The notes beneath the pieces are model-generated. The model saw only the letters and a program-made list of their open reading frames with translations. It had not been told where the DNA came from and made no database searches. The position numbers and the translations under genes were made by a program. From Lentilactobacillus diolivorans DSM 14421 (GTDB lineage: Bacteria; Bacillota; Bacilli; Lactobacillales; Lactobacillaceae): 64,000 bases of DNA. The first letter of the stretch is position 1. Each line of letters starts with the position of its first letter. Positions 26,999 through 35,640 of the stretch are shown here, piece by piece. The stretch lies in contig NZ_AZEY01000098.1 of NCBI RefSeq assembly GCF_001434255.1, forward strand, positions 91,985-155,984. The letters run 5' to 3'.

Positions 26999-28462
26999 TT
27001 GAAGTGGATTAGAAAAATCCTAATTTCAGGATTGATAATTTTTGCGTCGATGTTTTTAATGAATAATATTGCATCCGCAAAATCAGCAGAACATTATACG
27101 ATTGGTGTGGGGCCAACCTTTGTACCATTTGAAATTCAGAATAAGCAAGGATCTTATAATACGAAGCATCCGGGCTTAGATGTTGAAATTTTGCGGGCAA
27201 TTGCCAAGAAGGAAAATTTTACATATACGTTTAAGATTATGAACTTTGCCGGTGCGGTTCAAGCGCTTGAGGGTAATCAGGTAGATGGTGTTATCGCTGC
27301 AATGATGGCGACTCCTGAACGGGCAGAGAAAATTGATTTTTCCAAACCTTATTACAATGTTGGTTTGGCATTAGCCGTTCCTAAAAACAGTGACGTTAAG
27401 AGCTACAAAGACTTGAAAGGAAAGGTAGTGGCTGTTAAAACCGGGTCAACTTCGGAACAATATGCTGAAAGCGTCCAGAAGAAATATGGGTTTCGGGTTC
27501 AGCGGTTTAATGATAGTAACACGGAGTTGAGCAATGTATTAGTTGGTAATTCGGATGCAGCAATTGATTCGACTGCCACATTATTGTACTCGATAAAAAA
27601 CCACATGAATTTAAAATTGGTTGGCGCCGCCAAGAATAAAAATCCAGTTGCTTTTGGTGTTAAAAAGGGTCAAAACGCTGAACTGTTGAAGCGGTTTAAC
27701 GCTGGCTTGGCCGCCATTAAGAAAGATGGCACGTATGCTAAAATTGTCCACTTTTATACTGGTGAAAAGAGTAAGTCAGCGATTCCGGTTGAATCTAAAT
27801 CGGATCGAACTTACTTTGGCTTATTAAAGAGTAACTCAACGTCATTTATTAACGGTATCAAAATGACGCTGGAAATTACGGTTGTGGCCATCTTTTTTGC
27901 GACGATTATTGGGATCATTTTAGGTGTCCTAGGTTCACTGCCAAGTAAACTCTTACGGGGGATTTCATCGACGTATGCGTTTGTTTTTAAGAGTATTCCC
28001 GTCATGGTTCTGGCCTTCTTCGTTTATATTGGGATTCCGAACTTAACAGGTGAAAAAATTCCATTATTTATCGCTGGGGTGATTACCATTGTTATGGAGA
28101 ACAGCGCCTATACGGCATCGTTTGTTAGAGGTGGCATTGAGGCGGTTGATTCAGGACAAATGGAGGCCGCACAGTCGAACGGAATGTCTTATTGGCAGGC
28201 AATGCGATACATTGTTTTACCACAGGCATTGCGAATTATGGCACCGTCGTTCATTAATCAATTTATTATTGCATTGAAAGGAACCTCAGTATTATCGGCC
28301 ATTGGGGTTGCTGAATTAACGCAACAAGGGACCATTATCATTTCACGAAATATGGAGGGCTTTAAAGTCTGGTTGTTAGTATCGCTGATGTATTTGGCCA
28401 TGATCGGACTATTGTCTTACCTATCAAACTTGGTGAAGAAGCATTATCAATTGGATAAATAA
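26999..28462 (+). CDS. Amino-acid ABC transporter: fused substrate-binding protein and permease
   Basis: The TTG at 26999 (MKWIRKILISGLIIF) lies eight bases after AAGGAG and gives a clean signal sequence; the GTG at 26990 overlaps the ribosome site. The protein has 487 residues. Residues 1-27 are the signal (cleavage near ASA|KSAE). Residues 30-255 are the type-2 periplasmic-like binding domain (YTIGVGPTFVPFEI, MMATPERAEKIDFSKPYY). Residues 280-485 are a HisM-type permease with the EAA-like loop EAAQSNGMSYWQAMRYIVLP. This GlnPH-like fusion imports glutamine or other polar amino acids. The partner ATPase gene is not adjacent; terminators flank both sides. Confidence 0.93.
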   Translation: MKWIRKILISGLIIFASMFLMNNIASAKSAEHYTIGVGPTFVPFEIQNKQGSYNTKHPGLDVEILRAIAKKENFTYTFKIMNFAGAVQALEGNQVDGVIAAMMATPERAEKIDFSKPYYNVGLALAVPKNSDVKSYKDLKGKVVAVKTGSTSEQYAESVQKKYGFRVQRFNDSNTELSNVLVGNSDAAIDSTATLLYSIKNHMNLKLVGAAKNKNPVAFGVKKGQNAELLKRFNAGLAAIKKDGTYAKIVHFYTGEKSKSAIPVESKSDRTYFGLLKSNSTSFINGIKMTLEITVVAIFFATIIGIILGVLGSLPSKLLRGISSTYAFVFKSIPVMVLAFFVYIGIPNLTGEKIPLFIAGVITIVMENSAYTASFVRGGIEAVDSGQMEAAQSNGMSYWQAMRYIVLPQALRIMAPSFINQFIIALKGTSVLSAIGVAELTQQGTIIISRNMEGFKVWLLVSLMYLAMIGLLSYLSNLVKKHYQLDK

Positions 28463-28489
28463 GTAAAATGAGGCTTGATAACAAAATTA

Positions 28490-28539
28490 AAATCGGTAAC
28501 TAATCAGAAAGTAAGTGATTGATTAGTTGCCGATTTTTT
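28490..28539 (+). terminator. Terminator after the amino-acid transporter gene
   Basis: AAATCGGTAACTAATCA pairs with GATTAGTTGCCGATTT and ends in a T run. Confidence 0.85.
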
Positions 28540-28602
28540 GGGAGATGAAAGGTGATTTATAGGGAAAGTGAACAATCCGTTTTCAATAAATGAGAACTTA
28601 AA

Positions 28603-28637
28603 AGAAACCAGTTTTCATTTATTGAAAACTGGTTTCT
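28603..28637 (-). terminator. Terminator of the M20 peptidase operon
   Basis: AGAAACCAGTTTTCA is inverted against TGAAAACTGGTTTCT with a 5-6 base loop. It lies just past the minus-strand stop at 28643. A partial copy (CGTTTTCAATAAATGAGAAC) sits beside it. Confidence 0.75.
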
Positions 28638-28642
28638 GATGA

Positions 28643-29899
28643 CTATTTTAAATATTGGCTGCCAATTTCTTGATAAGTATCAATCATGTTAAAGTATGTG
28701 TTTAAGTCGACATACTCATCGTGTTGGTGGCTGGTGGTGTTTCCTGGTCCTAAGACAACCACGTCCATTTTAGGATTTACCCGAGTATATTCTGAAGCGT
28801 CGGTTCCCAGTGATACCCCAATCGTTGGTAAATCAAGTGATTCATGAAGATGGTGTTTCCCGGCTGCTTGCGCAATATCAATAATCTTTGAACCTGGATG
28901 GTTAATGACAGGTCGTTTACTGGCAATTTCAATTGACAGATTGTAGCCAGGTCGCTGATTGAGTTCGGTGATCATTTCATGAAGTTTGTTGATGATTGTC
29001 TGGTTATCGAATTCGGGGATTGTTCGAATTTTAACTTGGAGAGTTGCTTTGTCAGGAATACTGTTAATTTGTTTCCCACCCTGAATAATTGTTGGTGCAT
29101 AGACTGTCTCACCTAAAACCGGATCTGAAGCTTTAATCGTTTGATAAAATTGCTTTTCTTTTAAGTAGTAATTAATCAGCATATCAATTGCGTTAACGCC
29201 CATTTTAGGCATTGAGGAATGAGCGGCTTTACCATGCGCCGTTACTTTATACATGAGCCAGCCCTTATGAGCGTAAAAAATAAAATGTTGTTCTGCGGCG
29301 CCATTATCGTGGCTGACTTGATGAAGCTGGGCTGCTAATTTTGATGGGAACTTAGCCCCGCCGCTGTCAACATAGTCATCTAAACGTTCTTTTGAAACAC
29401 CGCTGGGTTCACCAATTACAACCGCATCCAAGTCATCAACCAAGCCGTCGTCGGCTAAAAGTTTAGAACCGAGTTCACCGACCTCTTCACCCATTGTAAC
29501 GTAAAGTCGCAATTTTCCCTTTTTGATTTGATGTGCTTCAATTAATTCAATAAACGCAATTGTTAACCCGGCTGTACCGCCTTTCATGTCAGAAGTGCCC
29601 CGACCATACAAACGATTATCGCGAACACTGGGTTCGAATGGCGGTGTGGTCCAAGTTGAAAGGGCTCCCTCATGGACAACATCAGCATGACCGGAAAAAC
29701 CAAGAACCGGGCCAGGGTTTCCAGTATCAAATTCTGCGACTAAATTATCCCGACCCTCGGCATATTGAACATATTTGGATGGGATACCATGATTAGCTAA
29801 CAGATCGTGTAAATAGCTGGTCACTAAATGTTCATTATCGTTAACAGTCCGGAATGAAATGAGATCTTCTAATATTTGTAGTTTTTCACTTTTATCCAT
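28643..29899 (-). CDS. ArgE/DapE-family M20 deacylase
   Basis: A 418-residue zinc amidohydrolase. FSGHADVV (about 70-77) gives His and Asp, GRGTSDMKGGTAG the bridging Asp region, and TMGEEVGELG (about 134-143) the catalytic/metal Glu pair. The dimerisation domain lies at about 200-310. Relatives annotated as succinyl-diaminopimelate desuccinylase or acetylornithine deacetylase hydrolyse N-acyl amino acids; the exact acyl donor is not determined. It starts 5 bases after an amidohydrolase of the same superfamily, so the two act as an operon. Confidence 0.92.
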   Translation of the reverse strand: MDKSEKLQILEDLISFRTVNDNEHLVTSYLHDLLANHGIPSKYVQYAEGRDNLVAEFDTGNPGPVLGFSGHADVVHEGALSTWTTPPFEPSVRDNRLYGRGTSDMKGGTAGLTIAFIELIEAHQIKKGKLRLYVTMGEEVGELGSKLLADDGLVDDLDAVVIGEPSGVSKERLDDYVDSGGAKFPSKLAAQLHQVSHDNGAAEQHFIFYAHKGWLMYKVTAHGKAAHSSMPKMGVNAIDMLINYYLKEKQFYQTIKASDPVLGETVYAPTIIQGGKQINSIPDKATLQVKIRTIPEFDNQTIINKLHEMITELNQRPGYNLSIEIASKRPVINHPGSKIIDIAQAAGKHHLHESLDLPTIGVSLGTDASEYTRVNPKMDVVVLGPGNTTSHQHDEYVDLNTYFNMIDTYQEIGSQYLK

Positions 29900-29904
29900 T
29901 ATGG

Positions 29905-31074
29905 TTAGTCCCTCTCAAAACTTTCGTGATGGTTTAATGCATTAAGCAGTGCTAATGCGGCCTGTTCATGATATTTGGCAGCATATTGAAGTCCGTCTGG
30001 ATTAGCGATCATGTCAGGATGATGGAGATTTGACTGTCCCTGACTTCCCATGAACGCGTAGCAGCCGGGAACATATTCTTCATAGGTAGCGAAATCGTCG
30101 TCAGCATTTGAAGGAATTGCGGGGACAACATCCATGAAGGTTTCTGCTGCATGCTGGATAATATCAGTCACGTCTTCATTATTATCAACTGGTGCCGGTC
30201 CCTGGTCCCAACTGATGGCAGCTGACTGATCATAGGCAGCAGCAGTCTGATTGACAATTTCGTAAAATCGTTTTTTAGCAAGTTTGCGGTCGGTTGCCGA
30301 AAAGGCTCGGATAGTTCCCTTAAAACCAGCCGTCTCAGGAATGACGTTATTGGTGTGACCACCACGAATTTGGCCAACGGTTAATACTAACCGATCCGAG
30401 GGTGAAATATTTCTGCTGACGATGGTTTGCAATAGCATGATAATACTGGCAGTAGCAACAATTGGATCGCGACCAGTCTGTGGCATGGCAGCGTGAGAGC
30501 CAATTCCAGTAATCGTGACGTCAAAATTATCGTTTGAAGCCATCAATTTACCAGTCTTAATGCCCACTGTTCCAACTGGTAGGGTGGGCATATTATGGAT
30601 GCCTGAAATGGCCTTAACATCCTTTAAAACGCCAGCAGCAATCATTTCGACTGCCCCGACGTGTCGTTCTTCACCAGGTTCGAAGATGAAACGAATTCGC
30701 CCCTTTAATTGCGATTCTTGCGTTTTAAGTAATTTTGCGGCACCAAGCAATGCCATGATATGAAAATCATGACCACAGGCATGGGCAACACCAGCAATTT
30801 TGGATTGATAAGGCAGACCACTCTCCTCTTGAAGGGGCAGTGCATCAATATCTGCTCGCAGTGCGATGATTGGGCCATCGGTTCCAAGTTCCGCAACAAC
30901 ACCACTTTTGATCGGAAAGTCCAGCAATGGAATTCCGATCCGGGTTAATTCGGCCTTAATTCGTTTGGTTGTCCAAGATTCCTGATGACATAGTTCCGGA
31001 TGTTCATGGAATTCTTTAAAAATTCGAATCATCCGTTTATTTAATTCCGGCGGCACTACAGTTTGCCCATTCAT
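29905..31074 (-). CDS. M20 family amidohydrolase (N-acyl-amino-acid/hippurate hydrolase type)
   Basis: A 389-residue protein; the ATG at 31074 is eight bases after AGGAG, while the GTG at 31083 overlaps the site. Metal and catalytic regions are GVAHACGHDFHIMALLGAAK (about 93-112) and FEPGEERHVGA (about 130-140). This is the IAA-amino-acid-hydrolase/aminoacylase clade. It probably releases free amino acids from N-acyl forms, with the downstream DapE-like enzyme adding specificity. Both are first in a minus-strand operon with no other gene. Confidence 0.92.
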   Translation of the reverse strand: MNGQTVVPPELNKRMIRIFKEFHEHPELCHQESWTTKRIKAELTRIGIPLLDFPIKSGVVAELGTDGPIIALRADIDALPLQEESGLPYQSKIAGVAHACGHDFHIMALLGAAKLLKTQESQLKGRIRFIFEPGEERHVGAVEMIAAGVLKDVKAISGIHNMPTLPVGTVGIKTGKLMASNDNFDVTITGIGSHAAMPQTGRDPIVATASIIMLLQTIVSRNISPSDRLVLTVGQIRGGHTNNVIPETAGFKGTIRAFSATDRKLAKKRFYEIVNQTAAAYDQSAAISWDQGPAPVDNNEDVTDIIQHAAETFMDVVPAIPSNADDDFATYEEYVPGCYAFMGSQGQSNLHHPDMIANPDGLQYAAKYHEQAALALLNALNHHESFERD

Positions 31075-31457
31075 GAAGGTCACTCCTAATAATTTTCTAA
31101 TGCATATTTAATAATACACTAAGAGTTCTATTCAGGATAGTCAAGGAAATTAGCTGTTATTATTAATTTTTGATAACTTATTATGTCAAAGCAGGTCAAA
31201 TGAGTTTATACCAGAAAGCATAGCTATTTCTATCTATAAACAGACAAAGGAGTGTTTTTTTAATATCGTGTAAAGAAATAATTAAATGACGTGATTGTAA
31301 GGGTCATTTAACCCCTGGATGAAATCCTTGATTTACAATTAAGTTGTATACAAAAAAACAAGAATTAGTTAATTGTTAAGGTTAGCGGCCAAAGTATCTT
31401 TTCCGAACCACCCTGATATGGTATGTTTGTAGTCAAATAGAACAAGGAGGACCCAAA
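31075..31457. other. 383-bp divergent promoter region, no gene seen
   Basis: The region between the M20 operon and lemA is AT-rich and must hold promoters for both directions. I could not pick a convincing operator or RNA. A TATGGT hexamer near 31418 could be the -10 box for lemA. Confidence 0.4.
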
Positions 31458-32009
31458 ATGATATTATTAATTTCTGGAATTATCATCGTCATTATCATTT
31501 TCGCCGTGATTGCGTTGTATAACGGGCTGGTTAATCAGCGAAATCTGGTTGACGAAGCTGCCAGTCAAATCGACGTCCAATTGCAACGACGTGGCGATCT
31601 ATTGCCCAATTTACTGGAAACAGTTAAAGGATATGCTAAGCATGAACAGGAAACTTTTACCAAGGTAACTGAAATGCGTTCACAGATTTCTGACCCGAAC
31701 ACGAGTTTAGGTGACAAAGTAAAAGCTGATAATGAATTGACCGGTGCCTTGAATCATTTGTTTGCCGTTTCAGAAAATTATCCAGAATTAAAAGCAAATC
31801 AAAACTTTCTTTCGTTACAAGAGGAATTGTCTAATACGGAGAACAAGATCGCTTTTTCTCGGCAAAACTATAACAGCAATGTGATGGCTTATAATAATAA
31901 GCTACAGACTTTTCCAAGTAACTTAGTTGCCAAATTCGGAACCTTCCCTGCCCATAGTTATCTGGAAGTTCCCGAAGCATCTAAAGAAGTTCCTCAAATG
32001 AAATTTTAG
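31458..32009 (+). CDS. lemA: LemA family protein
   Basis: A 183-residue protein starting after AAGGAGGAC. One N-terminal membrane helix (about 2-22) is followed by the antiparallel-helix LemA domain (LVDEAASQIDVQLQRRGDLL, then LETVKGYAKHEQETF, and FSRQNYNSNVMAYNN). LemA proteins face the outside with a long helical bundle; function is poorly defined. It pairs with HtpX after 17 bases, a conserved gene pair in lactobacilli and streptococci. Confidence 0.95.
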   Translation: MILLISGIIIVIIIFAVIALYNGLVNQRNLVDEAASQIDVQLQRRGDLLPNLLETVKGYAKHEQETFTKVTEMRSQISDPNTSLGDKVKADNELTGALNHLFAVSENYPELKANQNFLSLQEELSNTENKIAFSRQNYNSNVMAYNNKLQTFPSNLVAKFGTFPAHSYLEVPEASKEVPQMKF

Positions 32010-32026
32010 TTGAAGGGGGACTGATC

Positions 32027-33028
32027 ATGGATACCATAAATCAGCAGGTTAAACAAAATCGCTACCGCACGTGGTTTGTGATGAGTGGCTTTACTATTCT
32101 GATTGCGATCATTGGTTTTCTGATCGGTTGCATATTTGCGAATCAGAATGATTATTTTGATATTATGATTCCTATTTACACAATGCTGGGCTTTTTGGCT
32201 GGAGCAGCGATTTATTCAGTAATTGTGTACATGAGTGTTACCAATATTTTAATGCGATCAAGTAAGGCTGTTCAATTGCAGGAATCAGATGACCCACAGC
32301 TGTTTAATATTGTCAGTGATCTCGCAATGGTGGCCAACATACCAATGCCGGATATTTACTTAATGGATGACCCGGCACCGAATGCATTTGCGACCGGCCG
32401 CGATCCAAAACATGCAGCAGTTGCCGTTACAAGCGGGTTGCGAAAGATGATGGATCGAGAAGAACTTGAAGGGGTTTTAGCCCACGAAGTTTCTCACATT
32501 AAGAATTATGATATTCGAGTCTCTTCAATCACGGTTGCCCTAACCACCTTTATTGCTGGAGCAGGTGCGACATTAATTATTTTAGGTGTTAGTCTGATGC
32601 GTGGCGGTAATTGGATGGGATTTTTCGGTGGCAATGATCGTGATAATGACTCAAAGAGCTCCTCTTACTTTTGGCTGGCAGTCTTAGGCTTTGGTTTTAT
32701 CATCTGGATCGGTGGTTGGATTATTCGCATTATTGGGGTACCAATCGCACAAATTATGCAGTTTGCGGTTTCCAGACAACGAGAGTCGCTGGCAGATGTT
32801 TCCGGCGTTAACCTGACGCGTGATCCGCAGGGCTTAATTGACGCGCTAACCCTACTGAAAGATGATACCACTCCAACATCTAATCCGGCGGCTAAAGGGG
32901 CGGCTCTTTACATCAATGAACCGGTAACGAAACAAGGACGCACGCCGTTTTTAGTTAAAATGTTTGATACGCACCCACCTTTGGATGAACGAATTGCTCG
33001 TCTAAAACGGTTGTTGGGTGAAAATTAA
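32027..33028 (+). CDS. htpX: Membrane zinc metalloprotease HtpX (M48)
   Basis: A 333-residue protein with membrane segments at about 19-40, 47-70, 165-188 and 212-238. HEVSH at about 153-157 is the HExxH zinc site, with the third ligand Glu in RQRESLADVSG (about 255). The C-terminal FDTHPPLDERIARLKRL is the family end motif. HtpX cleaves misfolded membrane proteins under stress. It forms an operon with lemA and is followed by a terminator at 33047. Confidence 0.95.
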   Translation: MDTINQQVKQNRYRTWFVMSGFTILIAIIGFLIGCIFANQNDYFDIMIPIYTMLGFLAGAAIYSVIVYMSVTNILMRSSKAVQLQESDDPQLFNIVSDLAMVANIPMPDIYLMDDPAPNAFATGRDPKHAAVAVTSGLRKMMDREELEGVLAHEVSHIKNYDIRVSSITVALTTFIAGAGATLIILGVSLMRGGNWMGFFGGNDRDNDSKSSSYFWLAVLGFGFIIWIGGWIIRIIGVPIAQIMQFAVSRQRESLADVSGVNLTRDPQGLIDALTLLKDDTTPTSNPAAKGAALYINEPVTKQGRTPFLVKMFDTHPPLDERIARLKRLLGEN

Positions 33029-33046
33029 ATCTATTTTTTGAAAAAT

Positions 33047-33094
33047 AATCTCGTTAAAATGTTAGTTTCCTTGGCATTTAACGGGATTCTTTTA
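33047..33094 (+). terminator. Terminator after htpX
   Basis: AATCTCGTTAAAATG is inverted against CATTTAACGGGATT, then CTTTTAT. Confidence 0.75.
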
Positions 33095-33135
33095 TATTAA
33101 AGGCCAACTAAAAACGATTATTTTTAAAATTTATG

Positions 33136-33164
33136 TTGACAATTAAAATTTCATGGGTTAGATT
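33136..33164 (+). promoter_or_regulatory. Promoter of the first T-box transcript
   Basis: TTGACA at 33136 and TAGATT at 33159 with a 17-base spacer, about 30 bases before the T-box stem I. Confidence 0.75.
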
Positions 33165-33189
33165 AAAGTCACATTAAAATTTGATTGAA

Positions 33190-33462
33190 AGAAATGCAGC
33201 GATGAGGAGAGTAACTTTGCGAAATCATTTCAGGGAGTCCCGTTAAGTGAGAAGGGATAATGAGTCGTTAGGTGAAAGTAACCTCTAAGCAGTAAATGCG
33301 AAGAAATGAGTATTTACGGTGGGCACCCCTTAAAGTGCTAGCGTATCGTCGTCTTAGACTGTACGCGAAGAGACGATTTGTGTGAGCAGATCGTGAATAA
33401 AGGTGGTACCACGCATAAGCGCCCTTGATCTTATAAAAAGATCAAGGGCGCTTTTTTTAGTC
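33190..33462 (+). ncRNA. T-box leader with Val (GTA) specifier
   Basis: A full T-box riboswitch. Stem I runs about 33195-33290, with the GAG/AGTA bulge near 33206. On its 3' side is the specifier loop GUGAAA-GUA-ACCUC, with GTA at 33278-33280; GAGG near 33205 pairs with CCTC beneath it. The T-box core AAAGGTGGTACCACG (33400-33414) offers UGGU to the tRNA end. The terminator AAGCGCCCTTGATC/GATCAAGGGCGCTT (about 33417-33456) ends in T residues. Uncharged tRNA-Val should favour antitermination. It controls the ketopantoate-reductase-family gene that starts 33 bases later. Confidence 0.9.
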
Positions 33463-33494
33463 AAAAATATATTAGAAAATGGAGAGTGATTTTT

Positions 33495-34505
33495 ATGAAG
33501 TTCGCAATGATTGGTGCAGGTGCAATGGGGTTACGTTACGGAATTTTACTGCAGGAGGCCGGCAACGATGTCACGTTTATTGATACTTGGCAACCACATA
33601 TCGATAAAATCCGTGAGCAGGGCGGCGTCTACGTTATGCGGGATCATAAAGATCGCCACCTGACAAAGATTAAATTGGAAACTCCTGAAACTTATGATGA
33701 TGATCCGGATATGCTGATTTTCTTCACAAAGCAAATGCAGTTGGAAGATTACCTGAAACGCTGCGAGCACTTCTTTAATGATCGTCAGTATGCCTTTACC
33801 TGTATGAATGGGATGGGCCACATTGAAAAACTGCAGAAGTACTTTGCCGATGACAAAATCATTGGTGGCACTGCTTTAATTGCCACGGTTTTACCAGGTC
33901 CCGGTGAAGTTGATTTTATGGGCAAACGTGGTGCCGGTATGATGAACATGTGCCCGTTGAATGAAAAGCCGGATGACATGTGCTATCAACTATTCAATGA
34001 GTTAAAGAAGGCCCAAATGAATCCAACTTTAACTAATGACTTTACTGGAACTTTGATGACAAAAGTTATTTTTAACTCTGTTATCAATACGATTTGTACA
34101 ATGTTTGAAATTCCGATGGGTGAATTTGGTAATTTCAAAGGGGCTTATCAAATGGGCCGTCAATTAATTGATGAAGCTTATGACATTTGTGCTCGTGCCG
34201 GCATTCATTTGGTTTCAACCCGAGATGAAGAGATGGCAGCTTTGGATCACAATACCCGAATTGATATGCCGCTTCATTACCCTTCCATGTATCAAGATAT
34301 GATTAAGGATCGCCCAACTGAAGTTGATTATATCAATGGCTACATCGCGAACTTGGGTCGTAAATATCATTATGAAGCTGCGACTCACTTGTTTGTTACC
34401 CAAGCGGTTCATTTAGCAGAATATCACCGACAAAATGAAGCTAAAAGGCGAGCTGCTGAAAAGCAACGGGCAGAAATTGAAGCTCAAACGGCTCAAACAG
34501 CGTAA
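33495..34505 (+). CDS. Ketopantoate-reductase-family (PanE/ApbA-like) 2-oxo-acid reductase
   Basis: A 336-residue protein; ATG 33495 follows GGAG at 10 bases. MKFAMIGAGAMGLRYGILL is the N-terminal NADP Rossmann motif, and the C-terminal helical domain contains LMTKVIFNSVINTICTMFEIP, with the conserved Lys/Asn pair of the family. The last 25 residues are a charged Ala/Glu tail. Annotated PanE proteins reduce 2-dehydropantoate, but the Lactococcus enzyme of this family reduces branched-chain 2-oxo acids. The upstream Val T-box fits a branched-chain role here. It overlaps pheA tail-to-tail by 13 bases. Confidence 0.88.
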   Translation: MKFAMIGAGAMGLRYGILLQEAGNDVTFIDTWQPHIDKIREQGGVYVMRDHKDRHLTKIKLETPETYDDDPDMLIFFTKQMQLEDYLKRCEHFFNDRQYAFTCMNGMGHIEKLQKYFADDKIIGGTALIATVLPGPGEVDFMGKRGAGMMNMCPLNEKPDDMCYQLFNELKKAQMNPTLTNDFTGTLMTKVIFNSVINTICTMFEIPMGEFGNFKGAYQMGRQLIDEAYDICARAGIHLVSTRDEEMAALDHNTRIDMPLHYPSMYQDMIKDRPTEVDYINGYIANLGRKYHYEAATHLFVTQAVHLAEYHRQNEAKRRAAEKQRAEIEAQTAQTA

Positions 34506-35335
34506 AAGCCGAGTAGGTGAACGTGATATAGTGAAGCAAGTTCTGTGAGCGTTGCGAATATTTCCTCCTGTTGATCGCGCGTTCCGGAAACTTCAATGTA
34601 AAACGAGTAAACACCAAGCTCAGTTTTGGTTGGAAGAGACATTAGGGTAATTAAGTTTAGCTTAGCCTTAGCAAAGTAACCCAATATCTCATATAGTGTT
34701 CCTGGTTGGTCGTTGAAGGAAGGTGTAACGAAGAGTGGGGCCTTAAAGTGGTTTGTATCAAGGGGTTGTTTGGATAATTCATCCAAATTGGCTGGTTGGT
34801 TTTTAAAAATGATGAATCGGGTGTTGTTATCATCTTGATCAGCAACATGATTCTTCATTAACGGAAACTGTAAACCTGACATTTCTGATTGTGGAACGAT
34901 CGCAGCGTCGCCAATCTCGCCCGTTTGAAATTTTTCCAATGAAATCATATTTGATGATGTCGTCATGATTTGCACACTAGGTAATTGAGAAAGTAGATTT
35001 TGGCACTGCCCTTCAGTTTTGAATTGAACATAGATTCGCTTAATTTGATTTAAGTTGGCAACGTTTGCCACTAACCCGAAGTTAACTGGGATAGTGACTT
35101 CACCGATTTCCGTGACGTCGGCAGTTTGTAAACGTTGTAAGGTTGCGGACACATAACCATCAAGCTGATTTTCCAGGGGTAACAGACCAAGGTTGTCTCG
35201 GCAAACAGCTTGATAGACCTGATCAAAAGTGGGGTGATAGTCAAGCGTAACTGTTGTACCAGGCTGGGTTTTTAAATAGGCTTTTGCGGCTGCATCGGTA
35301 AACGTGCCGGCGGGTCCAAGAACTGAAAGTTTCAT
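34493..35335 (-). CDS. pheA: Prephenate dehydratase
   Basis: A 280-residue protein starting at ATG 35335 (MKLSVLGPAGTFTDAAAKAYL), eight bases after AAGGA; the ATG at 35344 overlaps that site. The catalytic domain includes GLLPLENQLDGYVSATLQRL (normally the Asn/Ser/Thr-containing region) and NNTRFIIF near 180. Residues 200-280 are the ACT regulatory domain (FVTPSFNDQPGTLYEILGYF). It converts prephenate to phenylpyruvate in phenylalanine synthesis with feedback by Phe. No other aro gene is adjacent, so it is a single-gene locus. Confidence 0.92.
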   Translation of the reverse strand: MKLSVLGPAGTFTDAAAKAYLKTQPGTTVTLDYHPTFDQVYQAVCRDNLGLLPLENQLDGYVSATLQRLQTADVTEIGEVTIPVNFGLVANVANLNQIKRIYVQFKTEGQCQNLLSQLPSVQIMTTSSNMISLEKFQTGEIGDAAIVPQSEMSGLQFPLMKNHVADQDDNNTRFIIFKNQPANLDELSKQPLDTNHFKAPLFVTPSFNDQPGTLYEILGYFAKAKLNLITLMSLPTKTELGVYSFYIEVSGTRDQQEEIFATLTELASLYHVHLLGFYAV

Positions 35336-35473
35336 AAGCACCATCCTTTAAGTGAGCGATTTGTTGATTAATTGAAAGTTATCTAAAATTCTAAATTCGT
35401 TAACTGATATTATCTCACATCCACCACGATTTAAATACATTCGAAAAATGATAAAAATGAAATTGAAATGACT

Positions 35474-35530
35474 CCCTTCAAGCCATCTTAAGAAAAACGG
35501 AATTTCTTAGGTTGAATTGAAGGGATTTTA
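35474..35530 (+). terminator. Unassigned terminator-like hairpin
   Basis: CCCTTCAA pairs with TTGAAGGG, and CTTAAGAAA with TTTCTTAGG inside, followed by ATTTTATT. It lies between the divergent pheA and hydrolase genes, where no plus-strand gene ends. Confidence 0.55.
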
Positions 35531-35603
35531 TTGTAAAAAATAAGATCTGGTAAATATGACCTTGGGTGAAGCACTAAATGACATCACTCTGAAGGAAAGT
35601 TGT

Positions 35604-35609
35604 TATAAT
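35604..35609 (+). promoter_or_regulatory. TATAAT -10 box of the hydrolase gene
   Basis: A perfect TATAAT lies 32 bases before the start codon; no clear -35 box at standard spacing was seen. Confidence 0.55.
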
Positions 35610-35640
35610 GAATCTTATGTAAGAAGGGGTGTGCCAACAA

